From NCBI RefSeq assembly GCF_020080835.1, contig NC_058161.1, positions 22,495,603-22,559,602 on the forward strand: 64,000 nucleotides of DNA. Direction: 5' to 3'. Positions 34,056 through 46,500 of the stretch are shown piece after piece. A program made the position numbers and the translations under genes. Every line of letters starts with the position of its first letter. Within the stretch, counting starts at the first letter, position 1. The notes beneath the pieces are model-generated. The model was given only the letters and a program-made list of their open reading frames with translations. It did no database searches and was not told where the DNA came from. Origin of the DNA: Cotesia glomerata. Taxonomy: Eukaryota > Arthropoda > Insecta > Hymenoptera > Braconidae.

Positions 34056-34557
34056 AAAAAAAGGCCATTCCGCAGCCGAAATGGAAGTAGATTTTTCAAA
34101 GAAAAAAAATTGTTTTTTAATAAAATAATATAATAACACTGATAATGTATAACTTAATTCATGAATTAAAAACAAAATTCAATAATAAATTTAAAACTAT
34201 TTAGAAAAAATTGTGGAAAAAAAATTATCTTGTGAAGAAAAAGTTTATCAAATATTTACCAAAGAATTGCACAGATTATAAGATTTGAATAATTCATTCA
34301 ATAAGACATTTATAAAAATGTCCAAATTTTAAGTAACTGCTCAGAAACAACAGTTTCCAAGTTAATCAGAATTTTGTAATCGCATAAAATTTTATTTGAA
34401 GAAAGCAATGGATACTAATTTGTGATATATTTACTGACAACCTACCCGAAAACATTACACGAAAGACTGATCAATATCGTAATTATTGAATTTACATCAT
34501 GAAATTAAGCAATGATGTAGACAATAATTCTAAAACGGCTGCAACAGTAAAACTATG
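34056..34557. repeat. GCAGCCGAAATGG repeat and unassigned AT-rich sequence
   Basis: The first about 55 bases repeat the block at 3840-3900 ('ccattc.gcagccgaaatggaagtagattt'). The rest, to 34557, is AT-rich without recognisable content. Confidence 0.45.
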
Positions 34558-34750
34558 TAGCGGGAAGTTGTAGGGATGGCCTTCAAGGTCAACCGTTTTC
34601 CTAATTTTTAACTTCCCGCTAAGAAAATCGAAGATTTTCAAAAATCGGGAAGTTATTGTTTTCACCCCGTTTTGCAAAAATCGAGTTTTCATCAGATCTT
34701 GACGTTTAAAGGTCACAGGAAGCTTCCCTGACTATCCCCGCGAGTTGTCA

Positions 34751-34790
<40 letters not shown>

Positions 34791-35430
34791 AAGTAAACCT
34801 CTCATAACTTTTGAACAGCTTGACCGATTTGATCGCGGTTAGTGCCATTCGAAAGGGCTTGACCAAACTTAAATTTTGAATATACTTTGGAACGATTCGG
34901 GCCCGTAGATTTTGAGAAATTGCAAAAAAAACTACAAAAAAAATTTTTTTCAAATGTGGTTTTTTTGGAATAACTTTTAAACGGCTTCACCGATCAATTC
35001 CAAAAACTAATCAGCTCTTAACATCAAAAAACCACGTCGATCGCCACCAGTCTGGTCAAAATCGGTTGATTCGTTCGAGAAATATCGTGAACAAAAGAAA
35101 ACCGAAAAGTGTTTTTTCGGAATAACTACGAAATTCCTAGCGCAATCAATTTAAACTTTGAGATTTTCTATGAGGCTGAAAAAACTGCGTCGAATGTTGC
35201 CAACCGCGTGAAAATCGGTTTATTCATTCAAAAGTTATTGCGGTTTAAAAATTCAAAAAATAGTGACTTATCAAATCTCTATCAGACTTTTGAGCTCAAA
35301 AGCATAGGAAAGCAATCTCTTTGAGCTAGAAGAGCTCAAAAACGTCATTGGTGCAATTTTAAGCGCCTAAGTATGGAATTAGCGGGAAGTTGCAGGGATA
35401 GCCTTCAGGGTCAACCGTTTTCCTATTTTT
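34558..35430 (+). repeat. Complete repeat A unit with intact (TG)n
   Basis: After the tail of a preceding unit (34558-34605) the unit starts AACTTCCCGCTAAGAAAATC and passes TCGGGAAGTTATTG and (TG)n at 34753-34789. It ends GCGGGAAGTTGCAGGGATAG plus 'cgttttcct' at about 35425. This is the best undisturbed copy in the window and the reference for the copy split by the LINE at 50881-55986. The short frames in it are not genes. Confidence 0.75.
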
Positions 35431-35644
35431 TTTTATATTACTCTCGAACTGAATAATTTCAATAGCAATGAGATTTATTTTAGTGGGCAGAATGAACACT
35501 CAAAATAATTTTTTTTTAATATCTGCAATATTTTTTATTTTTTGAAATTTAGGTGAGATTTTCGATTATCGCCCCCTCGGTTTAAATGAGATTTGGTGAG
35601 ATTCCATTGGACCCATCTCTATTCTGAGCTCACGTAATTAATCG
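35431..35644. other. Unassigned sequence
   Basis: AT-rich spacer with no recognisable content between repeat A and the next word array. Confidence 0.25.
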
Positions 35645-35900
35645 ATACCCCCAAGCCATATCAGAATATATTAACAAATTATATACAGATATATCTAATT
35701 ATATCAGCCTAGATCAAGCCATATCAAGCTTGATCAAGCTATATCAGGCCTGATATGGCCAATTTTTATATCAGGCCATATCAGGACCTATCAAAAATTA
35801 TACATGGTCATATCAGATCGTATCAGGCCTAATATGATTATATCAAAAATTTTTATATGGCTATATCAGGACATATCAGGTCTGATCAGAATAGTTTTTC
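35645..35900. mobile_element. Word-array element, ATATCAGGCCTGATAT word
   Basis: About ten forms of ATATCAGGCC and its reverse occur, mixed with 'tgatcaagc' variants. The right end reads AAAAACACGGGTAT-like (here GTTTTTCACGGGTATC) and the left GATACCCCCAAG, so imperfect TIRs starting ATACCC are plausible. There is no other content. Confidence 0.65.
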
Positions 35901-36740
35901 ACGGGTATCTAACATCTCAAGACCAAAACTAAATTATTACCGCTCAAATTACAATAAATAAATGACTCTCATATTTGATATAACCAATGCTGATCCTGAG
36001 TAACTTTTTATACTATTTTTAATAAACTCTATCAACTCTATTTCTTTCCGTAGCTCACACCTAAAACTTAGAGATTAAATCCTTAACCTGTAGCAGCATC
36101 GATACGGACGTCCGATCACCTGTAGTGACCAAAGACAACTCTCTGACTGCTGCGAGTGAAGTCTCCTGAGTCTCAGACTCGACTCTACTCAACCAATGCT
36201 CAATAGCGACTCTCTCGAGCGCTAGCTCAACGCAGACTAAACTTCTATATTCAATTAATTATCCCATTATTTTAATTCTTACTCAAACAAACTATAGCTC
36301 TGAGTACGGATATTCCTCGGGTGGATGCTCTCCAGGAACTGATTTTTATCACCGAGTCCTACCAAACGTAAACGTAAACGTAACTAAAACTGATCCCAGA
36401 TGCTTTAGTCATATTCCTCTACAATTAACTTTATGTATTGTTGATGGTCCTGAAGGAGCTTAGAACTCCAGGATTAAATAAAATTTATTATCTATCTATC
36501 TATCTACAGCGGAGCGCTGGTATCTCAGCTAGACCTTGGAATTCCACATTAAAGTCTCGTAGGGTTGGACTGGCGTCTAACATCAGACAAAACCGGGTAA
36601 CTTATAGTCCTGCTCCACGGTAACGCTGACTTGTCAACGTACTCAGCAGCCTCAAAACTCAATAACTCAACACTTAAAAATACCTCAATAAAACCCTTTC
36701 TGGACATAATCTCAAAGTCATCCTTAACGCATGAAAAATA
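35901..36740 (+). repeat. LTR-like or UTR-like sequence with a LINE tail at 36483-36507
   Basis: At 36440-36507 'ggagcttagaactccagga' is followed by AATAAAATTTATTA and (TATC)n, the 3' end style of a Jockey-like LINE on the plus strand. The surrounding stretches (35905-36425 and 36508-36730) have the C-rich, CTC-rich look of the solo LTRs in this window, but no termini or TSD were found. Confidence 0.4.
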
Positions 36741-37095
36741 AAAAAAAAGTTGAAATTAATTTATTATTTAATATTTCCACGTGATGCATTCAATTTTTAA
36801 TCCTCAAAATTACAATACTATGTGTCTGCTATGTGCAATACTATGTGTCCCCTTTTAAACAAACAAAAGGCCGTTCCTATATCTACAATAGCGTTCGAGA
36901 TATTAAAAAAACAAAATTGAAAAACTGAAAAAATTGCGAAATTTTGAATTTGCATATCTTTTGAAAAAAATTTTTTTATTGTTTTTCCTTTGGCAAAACT
37001 TCGTTTTATGATAAACGAAAACTTCATACCCAAAATTTGTTCAAATCGAAAGAGATCGATTCCAACTATTTGTCGATTTGACATGGAATGATCTA
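36741..37095 (-). repeat. Lone terminus of a GGGTCATTCC-type TIR element
   Basis: The right end 'tcgatttgacatggaatgat' at about 37073-37093 corresponds to the inverted terminus at 30140. Inner blocks ('aatagcgttcgagatatta', 'cttttgaaaaaa') match 27425-27510. It is a solo end or a MITE made from joined arms. Confidence 0.55.
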
Positions 37096-38184
37096 ATTGC
37101 CAACTATTTCTTTATATTTCGAAATTTAGTCATTTTTAAATGGCTGTAACTAGCCTTGTTCTAGCGATAATCATACTTTGTCTTAGAGTTTCGTAAAGCT
37201 TAAAGATTCTACTTTAAGAATATAAAATCGTTTTTAGTAAAAAAATTGCGTAAATTCAATTTAAAATAAAAAATAATTTTTCCCATAAAAATTTTTCCCA
37301 TAAATATAGTTTTTCAAAATATCTCCTTTGGAGAATTAAGATAAAAAAATTTTTTCGAATTTTTTTGTTTGTCTTTTATTTACTATTCAAATTTACTGAT
37401 GATCCGAGGCAAATTGAGTGCAAAACAAAAAAAAACCAATTCTTCATTTTTCTGAAGATTGCAGCACGATAATGGATAAAATCTTATTCCTTTCATTTTT
37501 TAAAATTTTGAATACTCGGGGCGGAAAAACTACTTAATGGATCGATCTGAAAATTTACAGGGTTTTTAGGGGTACATTGAGGTGTAAAAATTCCTGCAAT
37601 GTCTATCTTCCTCGTCAATATTTGTTAAGATACAGTCGATTAACCAAAATAAGGGAAAAAGTCACTTTTTTCAACTTTCTTTAAAGCGGTATCGTACATC
37701 AATAAGATTTTTTTTTCTGAAATTTTTTTATAGAATTTTACTAAGAATTTCTTCTAGTTTCCAAAACTGTCCTTTTTTTGCTGTGCAATTATTGGTTGCA
37801 GAGATATTGATGATTAAAGACATAAACGTTCTTTTTCGTCTAATCTCGGATATCTCCGCAACAAATGTTTGTATCAAGCGAAATAAAAGATGCAATTAAA
37901 GCTAAATAAACAGGCTATCTGTTCCATAATGTCGCTTTGTCTGAAGAAATTTTTCCGAGCCCGTAGAGCAAAAAAAAAAATTAAAAATTTGGAAAATTTT
38001 TTTTTTGCTCTATTTCTTCGGATTATGTTGAAACCGTAATTCCTAAAAATTTTTGACCCCAAGATCTAGAAACTAGAGTCTTTGAGCTTTAAAATGCCTT
38101 CTCTATTTTTGCGATACGATCATTTTCCGCTGAAATACAGCCCGTCAAAAGTCTAAAAAAAATTTGCATTTTTTTTTTATCCCC
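37096..38184. other. Unassigned 1.1-kb AT-rich interval
   Basis: I found no repeat match, coding frame or terminus. Several runs of A or T of 8-10 bases are present. Confidence 0.3.
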
Positions 38185-39335
38185 CCGAGAAAAAACATTT
38201 ATATATATTTATATATAAATTGGTTATATATGATTATATCTGAAAAATGGCCAAATATAATCATATCTAATCATATATAATTATATATAACAATATTTAA
38301 TTATATATTTATTACATCTAATTAATTATTGGGTTAATTTTATGGATATAGTATTTAATATGGTCCTACGCAATTCTCTGTAACCAATTATAATGCAAAA
38401 AAAAATATCTAGCTATAATTTTACGGCTATAACACCAGCGGTCACCCATCCAACTATTAACCCTGCTCAATGCTGCATAACTTCAGTGATCTCCGTGCGA
38501 GATATCATATGAGTTTATCATAAATATAATATAAAAATTGATTTTATAATATATTTGGATGGTCATAATTCATAATTTATTTATTTGACCGAATTTCATT
38601 ATAATATAACACTTATTTGAATAATAAAATAAATAATGATTTTACTATTAGGTATTAGCAGAGCAGACCAAAACATCTCATAGGAAATGTGACAAATTTT
38701 GTATTTCAGAATTATTTAAACGTAATTATAAACATCATTTTACACTTTTCGTGATCACCAAAAAAAAATTTTTTTTCAAAGAAAAAATTTTTATATATGT
38801 TAATTATATATAAGCATATATAAATTATATATACTTATATATAATTATATATGGGATTATATATAATCTTGGATGGCTGTATATTGCTCCATATATAGTC
38901 ATTTATAATTATATATGATTATATATGACCTCATATACAATTCCATATATAATCATGTATGATTATATATAACTATATATAATTATATATGGAACTATAT
39001 AATCTTGCTTGGTTTTATATTGCTCCATATACAGTCATACATAATTATATATGATTATATCTGACCTCATATACAATTCGGTATATAATCATGTATGATT
39101 ATATATACTTATATATAAATATATATAATTATATATGGAACTATATATAATCCTGCATGGCTGTATATTGCTCCATATATAGTCATATATAATTATATAT
39201 AATCTTATATACAATTCCATATATAATCATGTATGATTATATATAATTATATATAATTTTATATAATTATATATGTGATTCCACATATAATCATATATAG
39301 TCATATATGATTATATAGAAACATTTTTTCTCGGG
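38185..39335. mobile_element. Word-array element, ATATATGATTATATAT word, with inserted 5S composite
   Basis: The ends CCCGAGAAAAAACATTTATA (at about 38187) and the inverted CCCGAGAAAAAATGTTTC (ending at about 39329) form TIRs. Most of 38195-38320 and 38795-39320 is overlapping forms of TATATGATTATATATA, with GGAACTATATATAAT and TTGCTCCATATA words. Between them, 38345-38790 is the inverted 5S composite also seen at 31390-31838. Confidence 0.75.
38421..38790 (-). repeat. 5S rRNA-like composite, inverted copy
   Basis: On the minus strand 38500-38421 reads ATGCAGCATTGAGCAGGGTT, then AGTTGGATGGGTGACCGC and TGGTGTTATAGCCG, the 3' two thirds of a 5S gene. The upstream body matches 31390-31710, with 'ggtctgctctgc'-like and 'aaattatgaatt' blocks. 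Confidence 0.65.
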
Positions 39336-39973
39336 CCCTTAATTTTTGTGAGTAGTGTATGCAACAATATAACCGACCTTGTCATCAGGCTATCTGCAAA
39401 AGTTTTCAACCGATCTTGATGAAACTTGGTACACATATTCTTTGGGTAATTACCTTGAACAAGTTCGAAGATGAGCAAAATCGGTCAATTAGTTTAAAAA
39501 TGGCGGCCATTTAAAAATTTCAAAATAGTGAAAATGACGTTTTCGGTCACTACATTGATATATAACTTTTGATCGAAAAGAGATAGCTAATTTTTTGAAA
39601 ATTAATGTCATGGCTCATAAAATTGCCTTTGATTTGATGCACATTACATTAACTTTTTTTTTCTTTTTTACGATATTAAAACTAAAATTAAATATTTTTT
39701 ATTAACTTAATTGTTTTAACTTATTAATGATCAAAATATTCATATCACCGTTAATCTAGTAGATATAACAATTGATCATTTATTAATAAAAAATCATAAA
39801 TAGATTTTGCTCATCTTCACACTAGTCCAAGATCATTATCCAAATTGTCAATACACCAAGAAAACTTTTGCAGAACTTCTTTATTGTAATTAATTTATAA
39901 ATTTGATTTGCAACAAATTATAATAGCGAAAATAAAAAGAATTTTACATCAAATGAAATCTACTTTTCATTTC
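39336..39973. repeat. Dispersed repeat with 'gttcgaagatgagcaaaatcgg'-type block
   Basis: The block 'aagttcgaagatgagc' at about 39460 also occurs at about 63815 with neighbouring similarity ('atcggtcaa.ta.ttta'). The rest is AT-rich and non-coding. Confidence 0.45.
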
Positions 39974-41281
39974 GTGTAACGTCCACGTTTTCAAAAATTA
40001 TAAAAATAAAATAAATTATTTGTCCCCGGCTCGAAATTTGCTCGCCGGAGTCCAGGGTCATAAACGGGGATTACATTATCAATAACAAAATAATAAACAA
40101 AACACTTTATTTTAAATAAATCAAAGAAAAAAAGAAAAACCTCTTTATCGGCCTGATCATGTTAATAAACGATATAAACAATATAAACAAATTAAACAAT
40201 ATAAACAATATATTAGAACACTCTTTTCACACATACTCGCGGTTCAAAATCGCGAACTAACTGTCAAGAGCTGGTTCCCCGCTTTCCCAGGAGACTAGCC
40301 GTCACCCCTGGGCCTAAATCTCTACCCCGAGAGCGAATGGAGAGTGTCCTCTTCGCCCCCACCTACACGGCTTATGATCACCTACCGTACCTCAGCTGAA
40401 GGCTTCGGCACGGGGAGAAGCACTTTCATCCGGTCGGTTCATGATACTTACCTGGGCCTTGATCAGACTCCAGGTAGAGTATCATCCTCTGGAATTACTT
40501 GGTGAAGAGTATTCGCCCGAGTAATTCTCCCGAGAAAGAACTGCTTGCTTTATCGAGCCAAATTTTGGCGTTTATCATTTTTCCCCCAACTCTTTTGTAA
40601 CGAAACGGAAGAGTCGTTTTAGACACCTATCCGGTGTCCTCGAACTAGCATTCAAAAATAATTATTTATTATTTTAATCGCAATTTCCTTCATTTTCTAT
40701 CCATTCGTCTTGCCAAATTCTAAGTTTTTATTTTTGAAACTCAAATCTTTATTATTTTAATCGCAATTTCCTTCATTTTCTATCCATTCGTTTCGTCAAA
40801 TTCACAATTCTTTATTATTTTAATCGCAATTTCCTTCATTATATATCCATTCGTTGATTTTTCCATACTAAATTGTCCTCGGGACTTATAAAATTTTCGC
40901 TTACCTAATTTATTTCTTACAAAATAATAATCGTCATTTCTTTCATTTTATATCCATTCATCACTTTCCCATATTAAATCTTGTTCGGAACTTAGAATAA
41001 TTTTCCCAGTCTTTTAATTTCTTTTACAATTAATTCGTTCGGCTTCGTAATAATTTCTCACACGCTTAATTTCTTAATTTTAATCATACCTTCAGTAACA
41101 ATAATATAAAATTATTAACTAAATAAATACAATAATTAAATAATAATCGCCGCACTAATAACAATAATTGTTTCTATTAATTTTTAAGTAATTAACAACA
41201 AATAAACTAAAATACTCAATTACAAAAAGTAAAATTTGGGTCATATTCGGGTGAGGCCAAATGGCATTTTATTTATTGCTA
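39974..41281. repeat. LTR-like sequence, start TGTAACG, end not found
   Basis: It starts TGTAACGTCC at about 39975. It shows a hairpin-rich, C-rich pattern similar in style to the left ends of the LTRs at 1613 and 59469, followed by CTC-rich and then AATAAT-rich stretches. A short ATTTTAATCGCAATTTCC motif recurs at 40672, 40751 and 40818, about 70-80 bases apart. No matching end or TSD was found, so this is a candidate only. Confidence 0.35.
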
Positions 41282-43544
41282 TGTAACGTTCTAGCAAATT
41301 TCGAAATTTATTTTACGGATCTTAGAAATTGTTTTTATTAAATAAAACCTCGATCATTCCGTTCAAAGAATTATTTAACGGAGTGACGAGGAGATAAAGA
41401 AATTCTGCGAACCCTATCGCGACTCGAATTCAAAACTCATGACGCTGCATGACATTCGGGCCTCGATGGTGTTCACTAGGGTAACCTGAGATGTGGCATT
41501 GCTACATTTAATCATTAAAATCTATTGTACTGGATGAAAATCCAAGTCAGTCTATCCTGGGCAACCAGGCGACAACCATCTTCGGCTCCGGACGTAAGTC
41601 CGGTGTCCGAATTACTGAAGCTTTTCAATATATTTAATTTTCACACAGATTAAGTGTTTTATTTTAGTGATTAATTCCCTAATAATTATTTTAAAAATTT
41701 ATAATAGAGTATTGTAAAAAACTAAAGCGGGATAATAACAATTAATTTAAGCAAATTAACTTATTAAATAAGCGAAATGCGGTTTGTTAGCAAAAGGCGA
41801 AAGTAAAGTAACACTAATGGCGACTTGTTGCAACGAAAGCGTGGAAGCGAAAGATAATAATAATAATGCGTCTTCTTCCTCGTTGACTTGGGGAAGAAGA
41901 CTGATTGCGCATGTCAGCGGAGCGATCAGCCAATCACACCACTGAGACATGGCGTGATCAGTCAAGCTAAGCTTTCATAGGCGGTTAGTTTTTGCGGGAA
42001 CGAGCGGTAGACAGGTGCGGCTCGTGAAATTGGGAGTCCCCCAAGGGCGACTTTATCGCAGCTGGGCCTGTTCACTGAACAAGTATCAAAGAGCAGGGTG
42101 CGCCTGGAATCGATACTCTCTAAACTTCAATTAGTGAAATTTTCACTGGTTGAATTAGTGAAAATTTTTTCACGGTAAAATGAGTGATTTTGGCAAATAG
42201 ATCAGTGAATGTATCACTGATTTATACAGTAATATAAATTTTTATTAATTTATCAATGGTTTAATTTATATCACCGTGAGATTGCCACTTATATAATTAG
42301 TGATTTTAAAAATGACTAATTGAGCAGTGATCCTTTTTAAACAATAAGTAAATTTGTCATTCTTTAAACATAAGTGAATATGTGATTTCAGTTTTGATTT
42401 GCAGGTAAGTAAAATATCGTATAATAGCTGTACAAGAAAATTAAAATAATCAAAGACTAAAAATTACCTCGAATAATGATTAGCAGTAGCACATCAGGTG
42501 AATAATTCTCGTAAGACAGTTTCTGTTTATAAACTTACAATATGTACCGGTATAATTAAAACTTTTTGTAATATTATTGATTCAGATTTTTTCTATCTGC
42601 TATTGTTAAGTTTATATTTATTCATCTTGATGAATAAATTCTTGAATTAATTAAAAATAAATCACTTTTGGTAACGATAAAAAAAAATTCTTCCTGAATT
42701 TCTTTTCACAGATGAAAACAGTTAATTTTCATATTCTTCACTGTCAAACCAGTGAAAAATTAGTTTAAAGTTTTGTCGAGTGGTTGAGAGCGCCAATTCC
42801 AGTTTTTTAATGAGAAGGTGTACTTGCGTTTTGAGAAATTTGCACAAGTATTTTGGTATCTTTTTTAAATATAATAAATATTGTATTTTATTTATAAATA
42901 CTGTTGGTGACAAACATTTTTTACAACTAAGTACAATTTTTATGTTTGTAAACTTTAACGTCAACATCGATTACGATTGGATTGCTATTTTAACCTAAAA
43001 AATTTACAAGTATGATTTAATTCAAAAGTTTACTATCATACTATCATTAATCACTATAATTATACAAATTAAATTTTCATTAGTTGATTAACAATTTATT
43101 CATTTACTATTTAATTAAATTCTTGAATTTCTTAAAAAATGACCAACAATTCTAACACTTGTTGATTCCACTGAAAAAAACCGTGAGTCTTGACAATCTT
43201 CACTGTCAAATTAGTGAAAATTAATATAAACTTTTCTTGTATCGTTGAGGCCGTCATTTTGAGTTCTTTCACGTAATAATTGATTTATGTTTAACAAATT
43301 TAATTAATTATCCTTTTGTTTGCTGTTCAGAATCAATTTTCTTAAAATCTCGTACTTTTGTTGGCAATCAATATCCACCTAACCTCAAAGAATTTATCAG
43401 TTTCATAAAAACTAGAATGTTTTGAGGATTTAACCGAAAGTTATACAACTGAAAAAATTTATTGTTAATTTTTTTTAATCTGTCAATTCATTCCTTAAAT
43501 ACTATCTATACTATCTTATATTAATTTCAGATTTACCCTTAAAT

Positions 43545-46500
43545 ATGGAAAAATTTAAAAATTTAACCGTCGACGAGTTGATAAATAAGCTTGAAGAATT
43601 AAAAGATGACGACGAAACAATCAACGTTTTCAGAAGTAAGTTGATTTGATTGATTGTGTAAAAATCTTAATTCGGGGTGTATTATGTTGTAAACGATTCA
43701 TAGTATTTGAAATATTATCAATTATGGTGCAATTAATTTGCTTCTTGTGCCACAACGGTGTTGGAGAGCAGTTAAATAAACTAAGAGATCATTTGATAAA
43801 TTTTCATAGTCTCACAATAACGCAGAGGATCGCGGGTGGATTCAAATGTGGCCAGAACGAGCGTGACTCTCGGTTTTTGAACTTTTTTTCTTTACGTAAA
43901 CATATAATGAGAACGCATTTTCGTTTTGTAGACCATAATGAAGAACGTGAAGTCGATGGTTTAAATTTAAATAACGATAATAGTGATGATCATAACGATC
44001 AAGATAATAATAATGATGATGATGATAATAGTAATAATTATAGTGATAATAATGAAGATGATAATAACATTAATGATGAAGATATTATTACTAATAATGA
44101 TGAGGATAATAATAATAATAATAATAATAGCGTTGAATTTAATATTCAAAAATATGTAATTCAAATGATCGCACGATTTCAATGCAAAGCGTCTATGACG
44201 ACTACAGCGTTAATTGAAATTTTAGAAGAATGTGAAGAACTATTAATTAATGCAAGTGAGTTTTTAAAAAATAAAGTGAATGAATTTTTCGTTGAGGAAG
44301 GCTTAATAAATAATGATTGAGCAAAAACTGTTTTAGCAACTTTTGACTTTTATGGAACATTTGCTGGACTTAAGACGTTAGATAATCAAATTGCTGCTTT
44401 AGAGGCTAATTTTGGGTACATTAATCCAGTTGAAATTCCACTTGGACATCGAATGGATCGAAAACTCGATCGCTCTTCCAGTACCTATGTACCCGACTTA
44501 GTAATGGAAACCTGTCAATATGTACCAGTTATTGACACATTAACGTTAGCCGTTTCCAATCCAAATGTATTAGAAGCAATTTTGGCGGAACAAAAGTCTC
44601 CAGATGATGTACTGGGCTCTTTTCTTGACGGTAAGCACGCTCAAAATCATGAATTTTTCTCAGAATATCCTTCTGCTCTACGATTACAATTGTACTACGA
44701 TGAGCTTGAAATTGTTAATCCACTAGGATCTAAGACAGGAGTTCACAAACTGGGTGCTTTTTACTACACTATCCAAAATTTACCACCACACATCAATTCT
44801 GATCTCAATTCTATCCATGTACTTTTGCTATGCTGTGATACTGATGTGAAAAAATATGGCTTCAGTCACGTATTGCGTCCCTTTTTAAAAGATCTTGCTT
44901 GTTTAGAAAGTGAAAAAGGAGTCTTATTAAAATTGGAAAGCGGTAACTTTATACTTCATGCTTCTATTGCCCTGTTTTGCGGAGATGGACTTGCAGTTCA
45001 TGATGTGTTCAATCTTTTGGGACCTTCTGCTAATCAATTTTGCCGCATGTGCATGTACTCTCGAGCAGATTTGCGTGCAGGGTCTCTCGAACTTGGCCAA
45101 GAGCGATCAGAAGATTTATTTAAAGCCCATTTAAGTACTCTAAAAGCATCAAATTTTTCTGATGAATCAAAAACCAAAACAGGTATCCGAGGGGATTGTC
45201 GCTTAAATGAGTCAAAGTATTTCCATATTTCTCGTAACAAAATTTTCGACCCTATGCATGATCTTCTCTGTGGCATCTGCCCTATGATAATTAAACTTGT
45301 TTTGAAACATTATATAATAGATGAGCAAAAATTTAATGTTAAATACTTCAACGGCAAGATTTTATCTTTTCAGTGGGGCTATTGCGAAATGAAAAATAAA
45401 CCCTCCGCAAATTTTACTGATAATATGTTAAGAAAAAAAGATCATACTTTGAGTCAGAAGGCCATGCAAACATGGTGTTTGATACGGGCACTGCCATTCT
45501 TACTTGCTGATGATATTGATAGCGATGATGAGTATATGGGACTTGTAATTATTTTATTACAAATAATGTATCTAATTTTTGCTCTTAAAATAACCAAATC
45601 TGTCCTTCCGTATTTAAATGCATTAATTAAAGAATTTCGCTGGAGGTTTAAGTTGTTATTTCCAAATATTGATGAAATTAATAAGTTTCATCACTTGTCA
45701 CACTATGTTGCATGTATACGGTGGTCCGGTCCTCAAGCTAATTATTCATGTATGCGATTTGAAGCCAAACATCATTTTGCGAAAATTCGAGCTGAAGTTG
45801 TTCATAATTTTAAAAATCCCCGTAAAACTTTGATCAGAATATTTCAATGTGGCCAAAGCGCGAAGTGGGGTGGAAAAAATATTAAACTTTTTCAACTACG
45901 CAAATCATCGGGAAAAAAAGTACCAATTCACGACACTTTAAGCCAACGATTCTTGATTGACCGTAACTACAATAACATAGATAAAGTATTTTGTACTAAT
46001 ACTATAAAAGTAAATGGTGTTGAGTTTCGCGTAGGTTTATATGTGTGTCTTGAATCTTCCCGACTTCGTGAAGATAATTTACCGTTGTTTGCAAAAATTA
46101 ATGAAATAATTTTATTTAATGATATTGATGTCTATTTCTTGGTCTCAGTTAACACTACGGTTTCATTTGATACAACGTTACACGCATACCATGTAGAATT
46201 TTATGATGAAATTAACGCACAATTATTCATTAATGTTTCTAACTTAGCCTATTACAAACCATTTTCTTGCTGGAATAAAGCAAACTGTGATAATCTCTAC
46301 TTAAGTCTCCGTCATTATATATTATGACTGACTGCTAATTTCTTTATTCTTTTTCATCGGTTATTTTTGGGTGAGACTTGTGAAAATTTAACTCATTTAA
46401 TTATAACTTGAATATAAAATGAAATTTTTTTTATTATGCATGTAATTATGAATAATTTTGCATGTAAGTATGAATTTATCCAAGTGACTGACAATTTTTC

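Noticed and set aside
41756..41965. Minus-strand frame of 69 codons with a GC-richer composition
   Set aside because: Lies within the 0.9-kb solo LTR and shows no motif; probably chance.
43646..43723. Upstream extension of the transposase frame
   Set aside because: No ATG at the start; these codons lie in the intron just after the SAM exon 1 donor, and the zinc finger begins at the ATG at 43724.
43967..44182. Minus-strand frame of Ile repeats
   Set aside because: Shadow of the Asp/Asn-rich linker of the transposase on the other strand.
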